The position numbers were made by a program, and so were the translations under genes. From Candidatus Melainabacteria bacterium (GTDB lineage Bacteria > Cyanobacteriota > Vampirovibrionia > Obscuribacterales > Obscuribacteraceae): a stretch of 64,000 nucleotides of DNA. Of the stretch, positions 35,454 to 45,357 are shown piece by piece (positions within the stretch are counted from its first letter, which is position 1; each line of letters begins with the position of its first letter). Below the pieces are notes generated by a model, which worked only from the letters and a program-made list of their open reading frames with translations, searched no databases and was not told the DNA's origin. Where the stretch lies: assembly GCA_003153555.1 (NCBI GenBank), contig PLZS01000130.1:62001-126000 (forward strand), given 5' to 3'.

Positions 35454-36296
35454 CTACGACACGAATTCGGTGACGATCGGTTCTTTGTACAGTCCTTTTT
35501 CGTAGGCCATTTTGAAGAGGGTTTCAACGGCTTTGCGACCGGATTCGCCGTAGTCTACGGTGAGTTCGTTTACGTACATGCCGACGAATTTGTCCGCCAA
35601 CTCTTCAGGCATATCGCGGGCAAATGTTAGTGCGTATTCGAGAGCCTCTGCGCGATGCTCAAGTGAGTAGACGATAGAGTCTTTAAGTATCTGCGTGACT
35701 TCTTTCATCATTTTGGCGCCAAGATCTTTTCTGATCACATTGCCACCAAGCGGAAGTGGAAGGCTGGTCAAGTCGTACCACCACTCGCCCAGGTCAACGA
35801 TCTTCTTCAATCCGAGTGAAGCGTAAGTGAGTTGACCTTCGTGAATCAACAAACCGGCATCAACCTCATCGTTGAGAACAGCATCAAGAATTTTGTCGAA
35901 AGGATATTCAACTACAGCTAACCCGCTCTGGAAAAGTTGCAGCGTTAGATAAGCAGTGGTCAATTTTCCAGGAATCGCAATCGTCGCTGACTTCAATTCT
36001 TCATCAGATAACGGTTTCTTCGCGACAACAACCGGACCATATTTGTAGCCCATGCTTGCGCCGCATGGCATCAAAGCATAGTCTTTGCAGACCGACGGAT
36101 AAGCAGCAAAAGAAATTGCAGACACTTCATATCGTTTCGCAATGGCATCGTGATTCAGAGTTTGGATGTCTTTCAAAACTTGATTGATCTTCAACCCTTT
36201 CGTGTCCATCTTGTCCTTCGCAAGCGCGTAGAACATAAATGCATCGTCCGAATCCGGACTGTGGGCGACCGTAATTTCTTGAACTTGCACTGCCAT
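35454..36296 (-). CDS. MqnA/MqnD family protein
   Basis: The 280-residue protein resembles MqnD (1,4-dihydroxy-6-naphthoate synthase) and related periplasmic-binding-fold enzymes of the futalosine menaquinone route. Supporting segments are HSPDSDDAFMFYAL at the start, DIQTLNHDAI, ISFAAYPSV, YKYGPVVVAKK and IAIPGKLTTAYL. No signal peptide is present, fitting an enzyme rather than a transport protein. No other mqn gene is in the window. Some family members are only distantly related solute-binding proteins, so the exact reaction is not certain. Confidence 0.7.
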   Translation of the reverse strand: MAVQVQEITVAHSPDSDDAFMFYALAKDKMDTKGLKINQVLKDIQTLNHDAIAKRYEVSAISFAAYPSVCKDYALMPCGASMGYKYGPVVVAKKPLSDEELKSATIAIPGKLTTAYLTLQLFQSGLAVVEYPFDKILDAVLNDEVDAGLLIHEGQLTYASLGLKKIVDLGEWWYDLTSLPLPLGGNVIRKDLGAKMMKEVTQILKDSIVYSLEHRAEALEYALTFARDMPEELADKFVGMYVNELTVDYGESGRKAVETLFKMAYEKGLYKEPIVTEFVS

Positions 36297-36379
36297 GATG
36301 TGCTCCTCATCTAACTGCCGTTAATTGTGCAACCGCAGCAACCGAATCTCGTGAACTGAGCGGAATTTCTTTAGATCTC

Positions 36380-38545
36380 TTATTGAAAAGACCATTCAAT
36401 GGGCTGAGGAAGCAGAAAGCTGCCAGGCAAAGCTGGCGCATCGTAGACGCGCTTGAGAGTGTTCAAATCCCTTGGTTCCACGGAAAGTGACTTGGCTGAT
36501 GACTTTCCTTTCATGGCCGGTGAGAGTTCAGCCGTGCACATGAGGTCGTCTGGCGCGCTGCTGTGCCCAAAGATACCGATGGCATGCCCTAATTCGTGCA
36601 GGAAAGCTACTTGCACGACGTGTTCCGGAATGTCCTGCACGTAAAACGTTGGTCTTAAAAGGAAGATTTCCACGTGGATGTTGCCTTTCTTGGGTGTCGT
36701 CAGCCGGGTGATGCCAAGCACACCGGGCAGCAAGTGGTTAACCCAATTGACCTCGATGTCGGTACTGGCAGAGTTGTCCACTGCCTGAACAGGTATGAAT
36801 CTGTTCCATTCGGCTATGCCCACTTGTAAATTTTTCTTCCAAGACTCGGGGGATTCTGGTGGCAGTTTTATGGTCACCGGAAACGATGTCCACCGAGCCA
36901 CTGTGTCGTTATCGAACTTCTTGATTGCAGAGAAATAGTCACCAGCTTTGCTGTCATAAGGAATAGTGTCAACAACGCCTTGAACCTCTGGAGAATTGGT
37001 TGCTCCCCTGGGAGGTGCTTGTGCTAACGATCTTGGTTTTTCCTTCACGTGCTTAGGTACTACCACAGGCGGTGCTTTCGGCAGAGGAATAGGCGGCGGG
37101 GGCGTCCTGACAGGAAGCCTCGCAGCAAGCGGAGATCTTTGCGTAGAAGGAAGAGGGTTCGGCGCATCCAGAGATTGAGCAACCGCCGTCATCGGTGCAT
37201 CAACTGGCTGGGCCGTAGGAAAAGGACCCTGAGGCGCATCGCTTTGCCCGATCGTTGATGCTGATGGCGACTCAGGCTCAGACGATTGCGGTTGGGTCAG
37301 AGCTTGACCCAACTGCAGCGAATTGGAACCTTGAGCAGTCAAATCCGGACCGCGCTTCAACTGTAATGGATCGGATGTTGGTTGAGAAGCGCTCTCTTGA
37401 TCGCGTGCCAACTGAAGCGGTTCGGATGTGGGTTGCTGCGGTGAATTTCCAATCGGTGTCGACTGAGACGCAGCGTGCTTGTTGCGATTAGGTGCCGATG
37501 ACTGGAAACCACCAGCACCAGAATGAGAGCCACGAGCGCTTCCTTGAGGAATAGGCGTATTCGTATGACCGAATGCACCGGCACCACCAAGTTTTGTTTC
37601 TAACTTAGCGATGCGATCAGCCATTGGCGCATCAGTTTTGCTACCGAACACTTCTTTCTCTAAATGATCGACTCGATCCTCAACTTCGTGTTCCGGATAA
37701 GTGGATCCAAAAGCAGCTTGTTCCAGCTTCATCACCCGGTCTTCGTCGGGGGAAGATTGAGGACCTGTGGGCACGTTCGTCGCCCATCCCTGACCTCCCG
37801 GAGGCATCGGCTGTGAACCAGGCGCGCGTGGTGGTGCCGCGGGCAGTGCCTTGTTAAAATCCGGTATCAGATTTTCATTGGGATATCCTGCCGGAGGACG
37901 AGTCGCTGTTGGTGCAATTCTGTTTGCCGGTGGATACGCTGTTTGTTGAGGAGGATAACCTGGCTGCATAGACGGCGGCGCTGAATACTGGTTAGCCGGC
38001 GGATATCCAGCCGGTGGATAAGCTCCTTGCGGCTGATATCCGGCTGGCGGTTGTGCGTAAGCTGGCGGATAACCTTGTGGCGCATAGCTCGGCTGAACAT
38101 ATGGCTGTGCATACGGCTGTTGTGGAGTGCCATAGGGCTGAGCATACTGAGGTGGATAGCCGGTCGGATAAGGCGCGGCGTATCCGGGCTGCCCATAAGT
38201 TGGCGCGTAACCCTGGGGCGGCGGGTAGCCATAGCCCGGTGGATACTGGTAACCGGGTGGAGGATAGCCAGCCGGTGGATAAGGATAACCTTGTGGCACC
38301 GGATATGGTGACTGAAGCATCGGCGGTTGTCTGTTTCCCGAAACCGGAGCACCATTGACTCGACCAAGCGGATTAGGGCTGGGCGGAGCAGAGGACTGAG
38401 CAGCAGGCGATGTGTCCATCTTCGCTTGCGACGGATCTATAGCTTGCAATGCAGGCGAGTCGGCAGCAGCCAGGACTGTTTGCGGCGAACTATATGACGA
38501 CACTAGCAGTGCCACCAGGAATAATGCCATCAAACGCTTAGTCAT
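36380..38545 (-). CDS. secreted matrixin-like metalloprotease with Pro/Tyr/Gln-rich region
   Basis: The 721-residue protein has a signal peptide (MALFLVALLVSSYSSP, cut near residue 28). A long PPGYxxPPGY-type low-complexity region covers about 60-230. Three repeats of the DR-x3-LE type lie near 270-325, then a Ser/Gln/Pro-rich linker and a C-terminal metzincin domain. The zinc site HELGH (650-654) plus a third histidine at 661 and the DLMC Met-turn mark a matrixin; the third ligand is one position later than in classical MMPs. The ATG at 38545 comes one base after the preceding gene's stop, so translation is likely coupled. Confidence 0.8.
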   Translation of the reverse strand: MTKRLMALFLVALLVSSYSSPQTVLAAADSPALQAIDPSQAKMDTSPAAQSSAPPSPNPLGRVNGAPVSGNRQPPMLQSPYPVPQGYPYPPAGYPPPGYQYPPGYGYPPPQGYAPTYGQPGYAAPYPTGYPPQYAQPYGTPQQPYAQPYVQPSYAPQGYPPAYAQPPAGYQPQGAYPPAGYPPANQYSAPPSMQPGYPPQQTAYPPANRIAPTATRPPAGYPNENLIPDFNKALPAAPPRAPGSQPMPPGGQGWATNVPTGPQSSPDEDRVMKLEQAAFGSTYPEHEVEDRVDHLEKEVFGSKTDAPMADRIAKLETKLGGAGAFGHTNTPIPQGSARGSHSGAGGFQSSAPNRNKHAASQSTPIGNSPQQPTSEPLQLARDQESASQPTSDPLQLKRGPDLTAQGSNSLQLGQALTQPQSSEPESPSASTIGQSDAPQGPFPTAQPVDAPMTAVAQSLDAPNPLPSTQRSPLAARLPVRTPPPPIPLPKAPPVVVPKHVKEKPRSLAQAPPRGATNSPEVQGVVDTIPYDSKAGDYFSAIKKFDNDTVARWTSFPVTIKLPPESPESWKKNLQVGIAEWNRFIPVQAVDNSASTDIEVNWVNHLLPGVLGITRLTTPKKGNIHVEIFLLRPTFYVQDIPEHVVQVAFLHELGHAIGIFGHSSAPDDLMCTAELSPAMKGKSSAKSLSVEPRDLNTLKRVYDAPALPGSFLLPQPIEWSFQ

Positions 38546-38546
38546 A

Positions 38547-39779
38547 TTAGTCGATAAGATTTGAATGAAGTTCGCCACCAACACGCAAGCTAGATTGCAG
38601 TTCCAAAATCGTGTCGTGAAACACCCGCCGAACAACGTTTTCCGGCTTTGTTATCACTTCATTGAGCACCTCATATATAGGCGGGTCCAACTTCTTCAAA
38701 TAGTCCCGACTATCCTTTACGGAAAATGCAGCTACACATTCAGCCCAATATTCATGCTTGCTCGATCGAGCATATCCTGAAATAAACAAGCGCTCTGGCA
38801 CTTGCTGTGGTGTCAACAGCTCGGACAATCCTTCGTATTCAGGCGGCAGTGGATGCTTGCTATCGCACAACCTGACCCGAGCTTCGTACAAATCCCTAAT
38901 TTTCTCTTGAGTTGCTTGTGAAAGACAAAACTCAAGTTGATGCCCAAACTCGTGTGCCACCACTAAATTGATGCGTACTTCCAAGAAAGGTTTGAGCCGC
39001 GTCGATACAACAGCAGAAGAACCAAACTTAGCATAGAGCGTAATTTCTTTCTCGAACTCTTCACGATCGAGAGTGACATAACCGGTGCGCACTCCTGTAA
39101 CTCCGGCAGCGCCGTGCTTGACGTTGCCGAGCATGCAGTTTCCTTCGCTTTTCCGGACAACTTGAAGAACACCCGACGCTGCCCAAATGTTCATGCTCTC
39201 ACAGACATATTTTTTTTGTGCTGTTTTCAGTTTGTCGAATTCAGCAAAGTAGCGGATGATTTCGTTATCGCTATAGGATTTATCCTTACGATAAAGCGCC
39301 CGCATGAACTCGTGCTTCCAGGGCTCGTTGGTGCTCTTCTTTCCTTCAAACAAAGTGGTCAACTGACTGTTTTCGTCTAGCTTAACGCGCGCCACTTTAT
39401 TGACGCCGTCCCGCATATAGAGCGTGCCTTCATCATCCATCTCGCCGACCAAGCGGTGATCAAGCGTTCCAATCCGACCATTCGTGACATTCAAGGTAAC
39501 CCCATTGTAGGTTAACTTTCCAGTCGGTCCAGGCGGACCATTAGGAAGTTCAAGAGCGATTCCGTTTGCGTCAATGCCCCGAAAAATGCAGCCGTGAATG
39601 TCCTCGATCGGCTTTGTCTGCTTCGCTTGGTTTAAGTAGCCATCTTCGAACAGAAATCCAACCGGATTTCCTTCCATATAAATTTGACCATAGTCAACAA
39701 CAAGCATGTGCCCGTGCAGTTCTATGAAACCGCTAGGTCCCTGCACTTTGTTTGGTTCCACAGAGCTCACTGTCGCCAT
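38547..39779 (-). CDS. HExxH metallopeptidase-like protein of unknown family
   Basis: The 410-residue protein carries a zinc-binding HEFGH at 276-280 and a downstream EYWAECVAAF whose glutamate could be the third ligand, as in gluzincins. The N-terminal half is beta-rich with an IELHGHMLVVDYGQIY opening and does not match a domain I know. No signal peptide is seen. Start is uncertain: ATG 39779 is used; the frame is open to TTG 39869, which overlaps the fsa stop. It sits between fsa and the matrixin gene in what looks like one transcript. Confidence 0.6.
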   Translation of the reverse strand: MATVSSVEPNKVQGPSGFIELHGHMLVVDYGQIYMEGNPVGFLFEDGYLNQAKQTKPIEDIHGCIFRGIDANGIALELPNGPPGPTGKLTYNGVTLNVTNGRIGTLDHRLVGEMDDEGTLYMRDGVNKVARVKLDENSQLTTLFEGKKSTNEPWKHEFMRALYRKDKSYSDNEIIRYFAEFDKLKTAQKKYVCESMNIWAASGVLQVVRKSEGNCMLGNVKHGAAGVTGVRTGYVTLDREEFEKEITLYAKFGSSAVVSTRLKPFLEVRINLVVAHEFGHQLEFCLSQATQEKIRDLYEARVRLCDSKHPLPPEYEGLSELLTPQQVPERLFISGYARSSKHEYWAECVAAFSVKDSRDYLKKLDPPIYEVLNEVITKPENVVRRVFHDTILELQSSLRVGGELHSNLID

Positions 39780-39865
39780 ATCCACTTCTGAAAAGACATT
39801 GTCCGATGCGTTCCGTCGTGCATTCAGTATGCCCGATTGTAGCAAGAACGGCTTCTCTGCACCCG

Positions 39866-40528
39866 TCAACCCTTAGCGGCAACACCCGATTTGGCAGATT
39901 TCCAATCTTCCAAAAATCTCTCGAGCCCGGAATCGGTCAATGGATGCGAAACCAGCATCTTGAATACTTTGTATGGCATAGTGGCGCAGTGGGCTCCAGC
40001 CGTCGCGCATCGGGTCACATGCTGCGGTCCCCGCAAGCTTGCGGCCAGCACTTGCGTCTCATAACCTTGAATATGGAAGACTTCCACGATGTGCTCAACC
40101 AGGGCGCAACCGTCCTCATTGATGTCATCAAGCCTGCCGACAAATGGGCTGACAAAGTAAGCGCCGGCTCTGGCAGCGAGGATAGCCTGATTGACCGAAA
40201 AGCATAATGTGACGTCGACCTTGATGCCGTCCCGGCTCAGGGCGCTAGTTGCCGCTAAACCAGCGGGTGTGAGCGGACATTTAACAATCACGTTATCAGC
40301 CCAAGTGGCTATGTCACGCCCTTCCTTCAACATCCCTTCAGTGTCGGTGGCGGTAACCTCAGCACTGACCGGTCCCGAGACGATCTTGCAAATATCCTTA
40401 ACAAGCCTTTTGAAGTCCTGATGCTCTTTTACGACCAATGTGGGGTTAGTGGTAATGCCGCCAAGCACGCCCCATTCAGCGATCTCGCGGATTTCATCTA
40501 AATTTGCAGTATCCAGAAATAAAAGCAC
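39866..40528 (-). CDS. fsa: transaldolase / fructose-6-phosphate aldolase-like
   Basis: The 220-residue enzyme is of the small TalC/MipB type. FLDTANLDEIREIAEWG and GITTNPTLV form the first strands, the Schiff-base lysine is in VIVKCPLTPAG, and FVSPFVGRLDDI follows. It carries out transaldol chemistry in the pentose phosphate pathway. It is the first gene of a likely three-gene unit with two metalloprotease-like genes, an odd mixture. Confidence 0.9.
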   Translation of the reverse strand: MLLFLDTANLDEIREIAEWGVLGGITTNPTLVVKEHQDFKRLVKDICKIVSGPVSAEVTATDTEGMLKEGRDIATWADNVIVKCPLTPAGLAATSALSRDGIKVDVTLCFSVNQAILAARAGAYFVSPFVGRLDDINEDGCALVEHIVEVFHIQGYETQVLAASLRGPQHVTRCATAGAHCATMPYKVFKMLVSHPLTDSGLERFLEDWKSAKSGVAAKG

Positions 40529-40643
40529 GTTTTAAAGTCCTCTGATAAGGGAGCGTAAAGTCTGTGGAAATCTTGTTCCGCCCTAGTATAGCCAACTAGT
40601 CACGCGCTAATATTGTCTAATCCCAGTTGTAAACAACAAGACC

Positions 40644-42047
40644 TTGAAGTTCTCAGATAACAGATACTCCTCCAGCCCCCCAATAACGTCTTGGCAGATT
40701 TTGCTGGCGACCGCCCTCGGCGTTTGCATTGGATTACTTGTCGCTAAGTATTCCTCCTCAAATTATTCGCCCCCAGTCACAGCGGCAAAGCCGGCAAGTA
40801 CTGTCGAGCAACTGCAAGAGGCGGGCAGAAATATTCAAGCGAGCGCGCAGCGCATCAGCGTCATTCCGACTCTGACCCAGCGCATGAATATCTTGTTGAT
40901 GGGTGTCGATTCAAATGGTCGCGGCACTCAACGGTTCACCAGCACGCGATCCGACAGCATGATTCTGGTGAGCTTGGACCCAGAGTCCAAGAAAGTTGGA
41001 ATGGTATCAATTCCGCGAGACAGTCGAGTTAAACTCGCCGGTGAATACGGTCTCGATAAAATCAACGCTGCTCACGCATTCGGCGGACCGAAACTTGCTG
41101 TTGAAACGGTGCAGGAAAACTTTAGCGTGCCAATCGACCATTTCATGGTCATTGATGTGCAGGGACTGCGCAAGGTGTTTGAAGTTCTTGGACCGATCGA
41201 AGTTGTCGTCGAAAAGCGGATGAAATACAACGATTGGGCTGGCGGTTTGCATGTTGCGTTGGAGCCAGGCGTACACAGACTGACGCCGATTCAGGCTGAA
41301 GAGTATGTTCGCTTCCGCCATGACGCTCGCGGTGACATCGGCAGAATAGAGCGCCAGCAGTGGTTCTTGCGTGCACTGACCAACAAATTTAAAGAGCCAC
41401 AAGTTATTCTGAAACTTCCCGATTTGTTTAAACTAGCCAATCAATATGTTGTGACTGATTTATCGCCGGAAGAGATGGCAAAAATTGCCAACTTCGGTAA
41501 AGACATAAAATCAAATCAAGTGATATCGGCGACACTGCCGGGCAAAGCTGTGTGCATACACGGAGGTAGTTACTGGCAGCCGGACTTCGAGGGCGCAGAA
41601 ATTGTATTCAACCGATTGGCGGGCAATCCTATGACGCCGGCCGCTGTTGCTGCCGTGCCGTCAAACAGTGCATACGCTGCCACCACCCCTGATGCTTTAG
41701 CGAGCGGAGATTCTGTTTCATGCTCGATAAAGTATCCCCGAGGCGTAGAGAAAACTGCACGGGCATTCGAAAAACAGCTTGGCACTGCGGGCTATAAAGT
41801 AAAATATGTCTTGCGCGCAGATAGCGGTGACTGCCAGCACGAACAGATCATCCAGAACAGCTACAAGGCGGATGATTTGTTGACCAAGAAACTGCAAGAA
41901 GCAGTTCCAACATTCTCAGCCTTTCCAGTTGTGGTCAATTTAGACGAGCGAGCGGCGTCAGATTTTGTTATTATTCTCACGGCAAACACAGTAGCACCGG
42001 TCGCGCCCAACCTCGAGAAGCGACCTGACGCAACGACTGTTCGCTAG
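40644..42047 (+). CDS. LytR-CpsA-Psr family wall-polymer transferase with LytR_C domain
   Basis: The 467-residue protein has an N-terminal signal anchor (ILLATALGVCIGLLVA). The extracytoplasmic LCP domain contains MNILLMGVDSNG, TRSDSMILVSLDP, VSIPRDSRV and an RFRHDARGDIGRIERQQ motif that binds the polyprenyl pyrophosphate. Near the C-terminus, about 365-455, is a LytR_C domain. LCP enzymes attach polysaccharides to peptidoglycan or lipids. The only usable start is TTG 40644, without a strong ribosome site. Confidence 0.9.
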   Translation: MKFSDNRYSSSPPITSWQILLATALGVCIGLLVAKYSSSNYSPPVTAAKPASTVEQLQEAGRNIQASAQRISVIPTLTQRMNILLMGVDSNGRGTQRFTSTRSDSMILVSLDPESKKVGMVSIPRDSRVKLAGEYGLDKINAAHAFGGPKLAVETVQENFSVPIDHFMVIDVQGLRKVFEVLGPIEVVVEKRMKYNDWAGGLHVALEPGVHRLTPIQAEEYVRFRHDARGDIGRIERQQWFLRALTNKFKEPQVILKLPDLFKLANQYVVTDLSPEEMAKIANFGKDIKSNQVISATLPGKAVCIHGGSYWQPDFEGAEIVFNRLAGNPMTPAAVAAVPSNSAYAATTPDALASGDSVSCSIKYPRGVEKTARAFEKQLGTAGYKVKYVLRADSGDCQHEQIIQNSYKADDLLTKKLQEAVPTFSAFPVVVNLDERAASDFVIILTANTVAPVAPNLEKRPDATTVR

Positions 42048-42087
42048 TTTCTAACTCAAGGGCGGCGCCCCAAAAGAGATAACGTCG

Positions 42088-44337
42088 GTGCATAACACCA
42101 TAATTTTTCATCGTCAATTGCTTGTCTTGATGTCATGTGCGCTTCTCTGCAGCGGAGCTTGCACTGAAGTAAAGCCAATCCAAAAGCAAACGGTCAAAGC
42201 AGATATAAACGTCAAGGTTGACGATCCTGTCGTGCGCAAAATCACCGAAATAACAGATCGGCTCGATCTGGAAGCATCTGGCAAATTCAAAGGCGGCACG
42301 TTTTTGGTGCGAGATAAAACACTTAGATTCGAGCCAGACACTACATTTAAACTAATTTTGACTCTGCCTATCACCGATCCCTCAGTAATCAGCACCAAAT
42401 ACGCTACCGGAGAATTGATCACATCCAAACCAATTTCGGTAAATGGAATTCCGGCGCCAGAAAAATTGGTGCTCTCAAAAGGGAAGGTCACAGCTGATGT
42501 AGATCTGGTTCGTACGATTGGAATATTCCTCCTTAATGTGCTTGAGAATCAGGATGTGAATAGCGATGAGGGTGGCGATTGGAAAAAAGCCTTCGAACAA
42601 TTGGTGATCACAAAATCAGCGCTGGAACTCCGTCCTGATTCAACAATGGAGCTGGGCAAACAGCACGTACACATTGGCAAAAACTCGACGCTTACTTTCA
42701 AGAATTTGGCCGTCGACTCCAATTTCAACTATCAAGGTCAATGTGTGGTCGATATAAATTTTGCCAATCAATGCACTTATCACGGCACCAAAGTCGACAT
42801 CGATTTCAACGGTGGTTCGATGTTGGTTGTGCTGGATGCGAAACGATTGAACAGAGTTGTCACTTTGAGCTCACCCGGAAAACAAAAGCTAATCCGCCTC
42901 ACGGACTGTATTTACAGATTTGGTAAAGAGAAAAAATCATCTGCTCACGCTGATGTGGTTTTGCTCGACGAAAAGCAATTCAGCTGGCAAAAGACCGAGG
43001 GCACCGACAAGCCTGCCATTCATTTTGCGTCTGACATGACGCTTCAGAAGACAAAGTTGCACATTCTCAATACCAAACTTGATTTGTTGGCGGATTTTCC
43101 GAGTTCCGTGCCTGCAAATCTTGAAATCAACCGCAAAGAAGATGGACTGATGGAGACAAACTTTGGCACGCCAAAACTGGTGCCGGCAGCGACTGCGGAC
43201 ATCACTCTGCACCGGGTCAACACAGAAATAAATGTGAAACTTGCCGACGCACTGGTGGGTCCGATCGCGATAACAAAATTTGGTGACCTTCAATTGTCAC
43301 TGGCCAATGGTACTGCCAAGCTGCAAGAACTGAGTTGGGGCACAGGCGAACGTGGGTTCAAATTGGTGACCAAGGGCGGCTCGACACTTTCTATTACAAA
43401 GGGCATGTCTATGGACTTGGTCAAGGACCAAGAAGGTGTATCCTGCACCTTACCTATGACTTTGAAATTGGGAACAGCTACGCTGAACGGCGCGACCATG
43501 AAACTAAAATTGAGTAACCTAAAAGGCAACATGGTTCTAAATGTCGACAAAGGTGTAAATGTCGATGGCAAAATCGACTTCTCAATTGCTGAATCCAATT
43601 TATTTGGATCCAATAAAACTGATGTATTAGTCAATGGACTAAACGTAGAATCGGGCAACAATGGACAATCAATAGTGCATTTGAAAAACTGCTGCGTTGT
43701 GGTGCCTACAATCGCTTTGAAGGAGCAGATAGACGATCATTTACCAGATGATAAAGTTTATCCGATCAATAAAACAATGCTTGCTGAAAGGAAGTGGCGC
43801 TACCGGAACGCAGTTGTGGAAAGCATTACATTGCATGATCCGAGATTAGACAAGATCGCGATGACATCACCCGGTCAAGCTTCATTCACTGCCAGCGGTG
43901 ACGCTGACGCCAATGGAACGATAGAAAAAGGTGGGCTTCTGTCAATCATCAAGGGTCCTTCAAAGTGGGAGCAACGTCCATGGACAGCGTCTGCACGCCT
44001 GACTGGAACTGGAGTCGTGAAGTACAGAATCATGCCACATGACTCTTTAGCCGCTAGTGAGTTGGAATACGACGTGACAATGGACTTGCCGTTGCCTGAC
44101 GATATCGATTTGGACTGGTCGAAAGTAAACGATGGCATGCTGGAAAATGCCGAGCGCAATGCGGTAGTTAAGAGCATCCAAAAACTGAAGCCGCTGCATC
44201 TTGAGTTTCTCAACAAAGACATCAAACTGTTTCCTAACGGAAGCAAAAATTTGCGTGCTTTAAAGCTGAAGAATTTGAAGACTAAGCCGGTGACAAATGG
44301 TCTTCAGCTAGACTTTACCGCAGACGCGACGTTCTAG
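42088..44337 (+). CDS. large secreted beta-rich protein of unknown function
   Basis: The 749-residue protein begins at GTG 42088 with a signal sequence (LLVLMSCALLCSGAC). Cys25 could be a lipid-modified residue, though the lipobox is weak. The mature protein is made of many strand-rich segments with little recognisable homology, similar in feel to AsmA-like or LolA-like outer-layer lipid-handling proteins, but that is a guess. It follows the LCP gene by 40 bases on the same strand, so it may have an envelope role. Confidence 0.6.
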   Translation: MHNTIIFHRQLLVLMSCALLCSGACTEVKPIQKQTVKADINVKVDDPVVRKITEITDRLDLEASGKFKGGTFLVRDKTLRFEPDTTFKLILTLPITDPSVISTKYATGELITSKPISVNGIPAPEKLVLSKGKVTADVDLVRTIGIFLLNVLENQDVNSDEGGDWKKAFEQLVITKSALELRPDSTMELGKQHVHIGKNSTLTFKNLAVDSNFNYQGQCVVDINFANQCTYHGTKVDIDFNGGSMLVVLDAKRLNRVVTLSSPGKQKLIRLTDCIYRFGKEKKSSAHADVVLLDEKQFSWQKTEGTDKPAIHFASDMTLQKTKLHILNTKLDLLADFPSSVPANLEINRKEDGLMETNFGTPKLVPAATADITLHRVNTEINVKLADALVGPIAITKFGDLQLSLANGTAKLQELSWGTGERGFKLVTKGGSTLSITKGMSMDLVKDQEGVSCTLPMTLKLGTATLNGATMKLKLSNLKGNMVLNVDKGVNVDGKIDFSIAESNLFGSNKTDVLVNGLNVESGNNGQSIVHLKNCCVVVPTIALKEQIDDHLPDDKVYPINKTMLAERKWRYRNAVVESITLHDPRLDKIAMTSPGQASFTASGDADANGTIEKGGLLSIIKGPSKWEQRPWTASARLTGTGVVKYRIMPHDSLAASELEYDVTMDLPLPDDIDLDWSKVNDGMLENAERNAVVKSIQKLKPLHLEFLNKDIKLFPNGSKNLRALKLKNLKTKPVTNGLQLDFTADATF

Positions 44338-44377
44338 TTCGCAAGGAAGAAAGGATCACTGCTGCACTTACCGAGGA

Positions 44378-44584
44378 CTAGTGAACGTGTCCATGCAGTT
44401 CTTGTTCTGACTGATGCCAGTCTTCACGATCGTGTCCATGAGTGCAGCCATGTTCTTGCCAGATCTCATAGGCGCGCAGAGCAATTTCTGACTCCGGTAC
44501 ATGGTGCGTATGGTGACCTCTCTGCTTCTGTTTGTTATCGTCATAAGTGCTGTGCTTCTCTTCCACTGCCGAATGATTTGTCAT
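44378..44584 (-). CDS. DUF2934 small protein
   Basis: The 68-residue product ends with the DUF2934 pattern: EIALRAYEIWQEHGC...HDREDWHQSEQEL. DUF2934 proteins are tiny stress-associated proteins of unknown role. ATG 44584 is well placed after GGAGGAAAGG; the frame is open further upstream without such a site. It is rich in histidine. It lies in a leftward cluster with the ferritin-like and pseudo-receiver genes. Confidence 0.72.
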   Translation of the reverse strand: MTNHSAVEEKHSTYDDNKQKQRGHHTHHVPESEIALRAYEIWQEHGCTHGHDREDWHQSEQELHGHVH

Positions 44585-44764
44585 AAAACCTTTCCTCCGA
44601 ATGATCGGCGAGGAGTTCGTCCCCAACCTATTCTGTACTGTGATGTAACGGATAGCCGCCAACTCCACGGGCTCTCTATGAGGTCTGCGCAATCACAAAA
44701 CTCATTGCAATCATTAGCTCTGGCGAATTCTAATGTTTGTTCGATTGCTCATAAATTCAATTCG

Positions 44765-45202
44765 TCACTTCGGGGTTGGCAAGAACGATTTAAGAAGTGA
44801 ACTCATCGTCAGATGCGTTTCATGCTGCGCTTGCAACAAATCGTTGGTCAAAACCTCCAGTACAGGAGAGACGACAATTTTTTGCTGGGCTTCATATTGA
44901 ACCAGGCGCTCTGCTTCAGACTGTTCCAATAATCCTATAGCGTCAGCTTCGGAAGCTCCAGCTTTTTGGCAAAATGCGGCAAATGGTCCCCAGGCACCAG
45001 CAGTGGTATCAGGTTTACCGCCAAGGTCCAGAACGCAAGCTGTAAGTTTGTCGACTCTCTTGGAGTGAGAGTTTAGACACTTGGCCAGCGCTTGCCTGAT
45101 ATCTTCTGACTTCACAGTTTTGAGGGCCAATAAATAGGTTTCGACTGCCGAAAATTCCCCAGCGAGAAACACGTTGTATTCTTCAATAAACTCTTTACTC
45201 AT
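44765..45202 (-). CDS. DUF2383 ferritin-like four-helix protein
   Basis: The 145-residue protein is all-helical with two DUF2383-like helix pairs (EYNVFLAGEFSAVETYLLAL and later LLEQSEAERLVQYEAQQK), the PA2169-type ferritin-like fold. The usual carboxylate/histidine iron ligands are only partly visible, so iron binding is uncertain. AAGGAAAAG precedes the ATG. Neighbours are a pseudo-receiver protein upstream and a DUF2934 protein downstream. Confidence 0.7.
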   Translation of the reverse strand: MSKEFIEEYNVFLAGEFSAVETYLLALKTVKSEDIRQALAKCLNSHSKRVDKLTACVLDLGGKPDTTAGAWGPFAAFCQKAGASEADAIGLLEQSEAERLVQYEAQQKIVVSPVLEVLTNDLLQAQHETHLTMSSLLKSFLPTPK

Positions 45203-45357
45203 TAGCTTTTCCTTTATATGGTTATTGAATTGCCCGCAGGACCGGTGCTGCTCGCGGTAGAAACCATCCCAGCGCTCTCTCCCTGGAGACCTGCGTCATG
45301 TTGTCTACTTTGTCATCTCTTTCGGTTATCCGAATCGCAACCAAGGAGTATTTGCGA

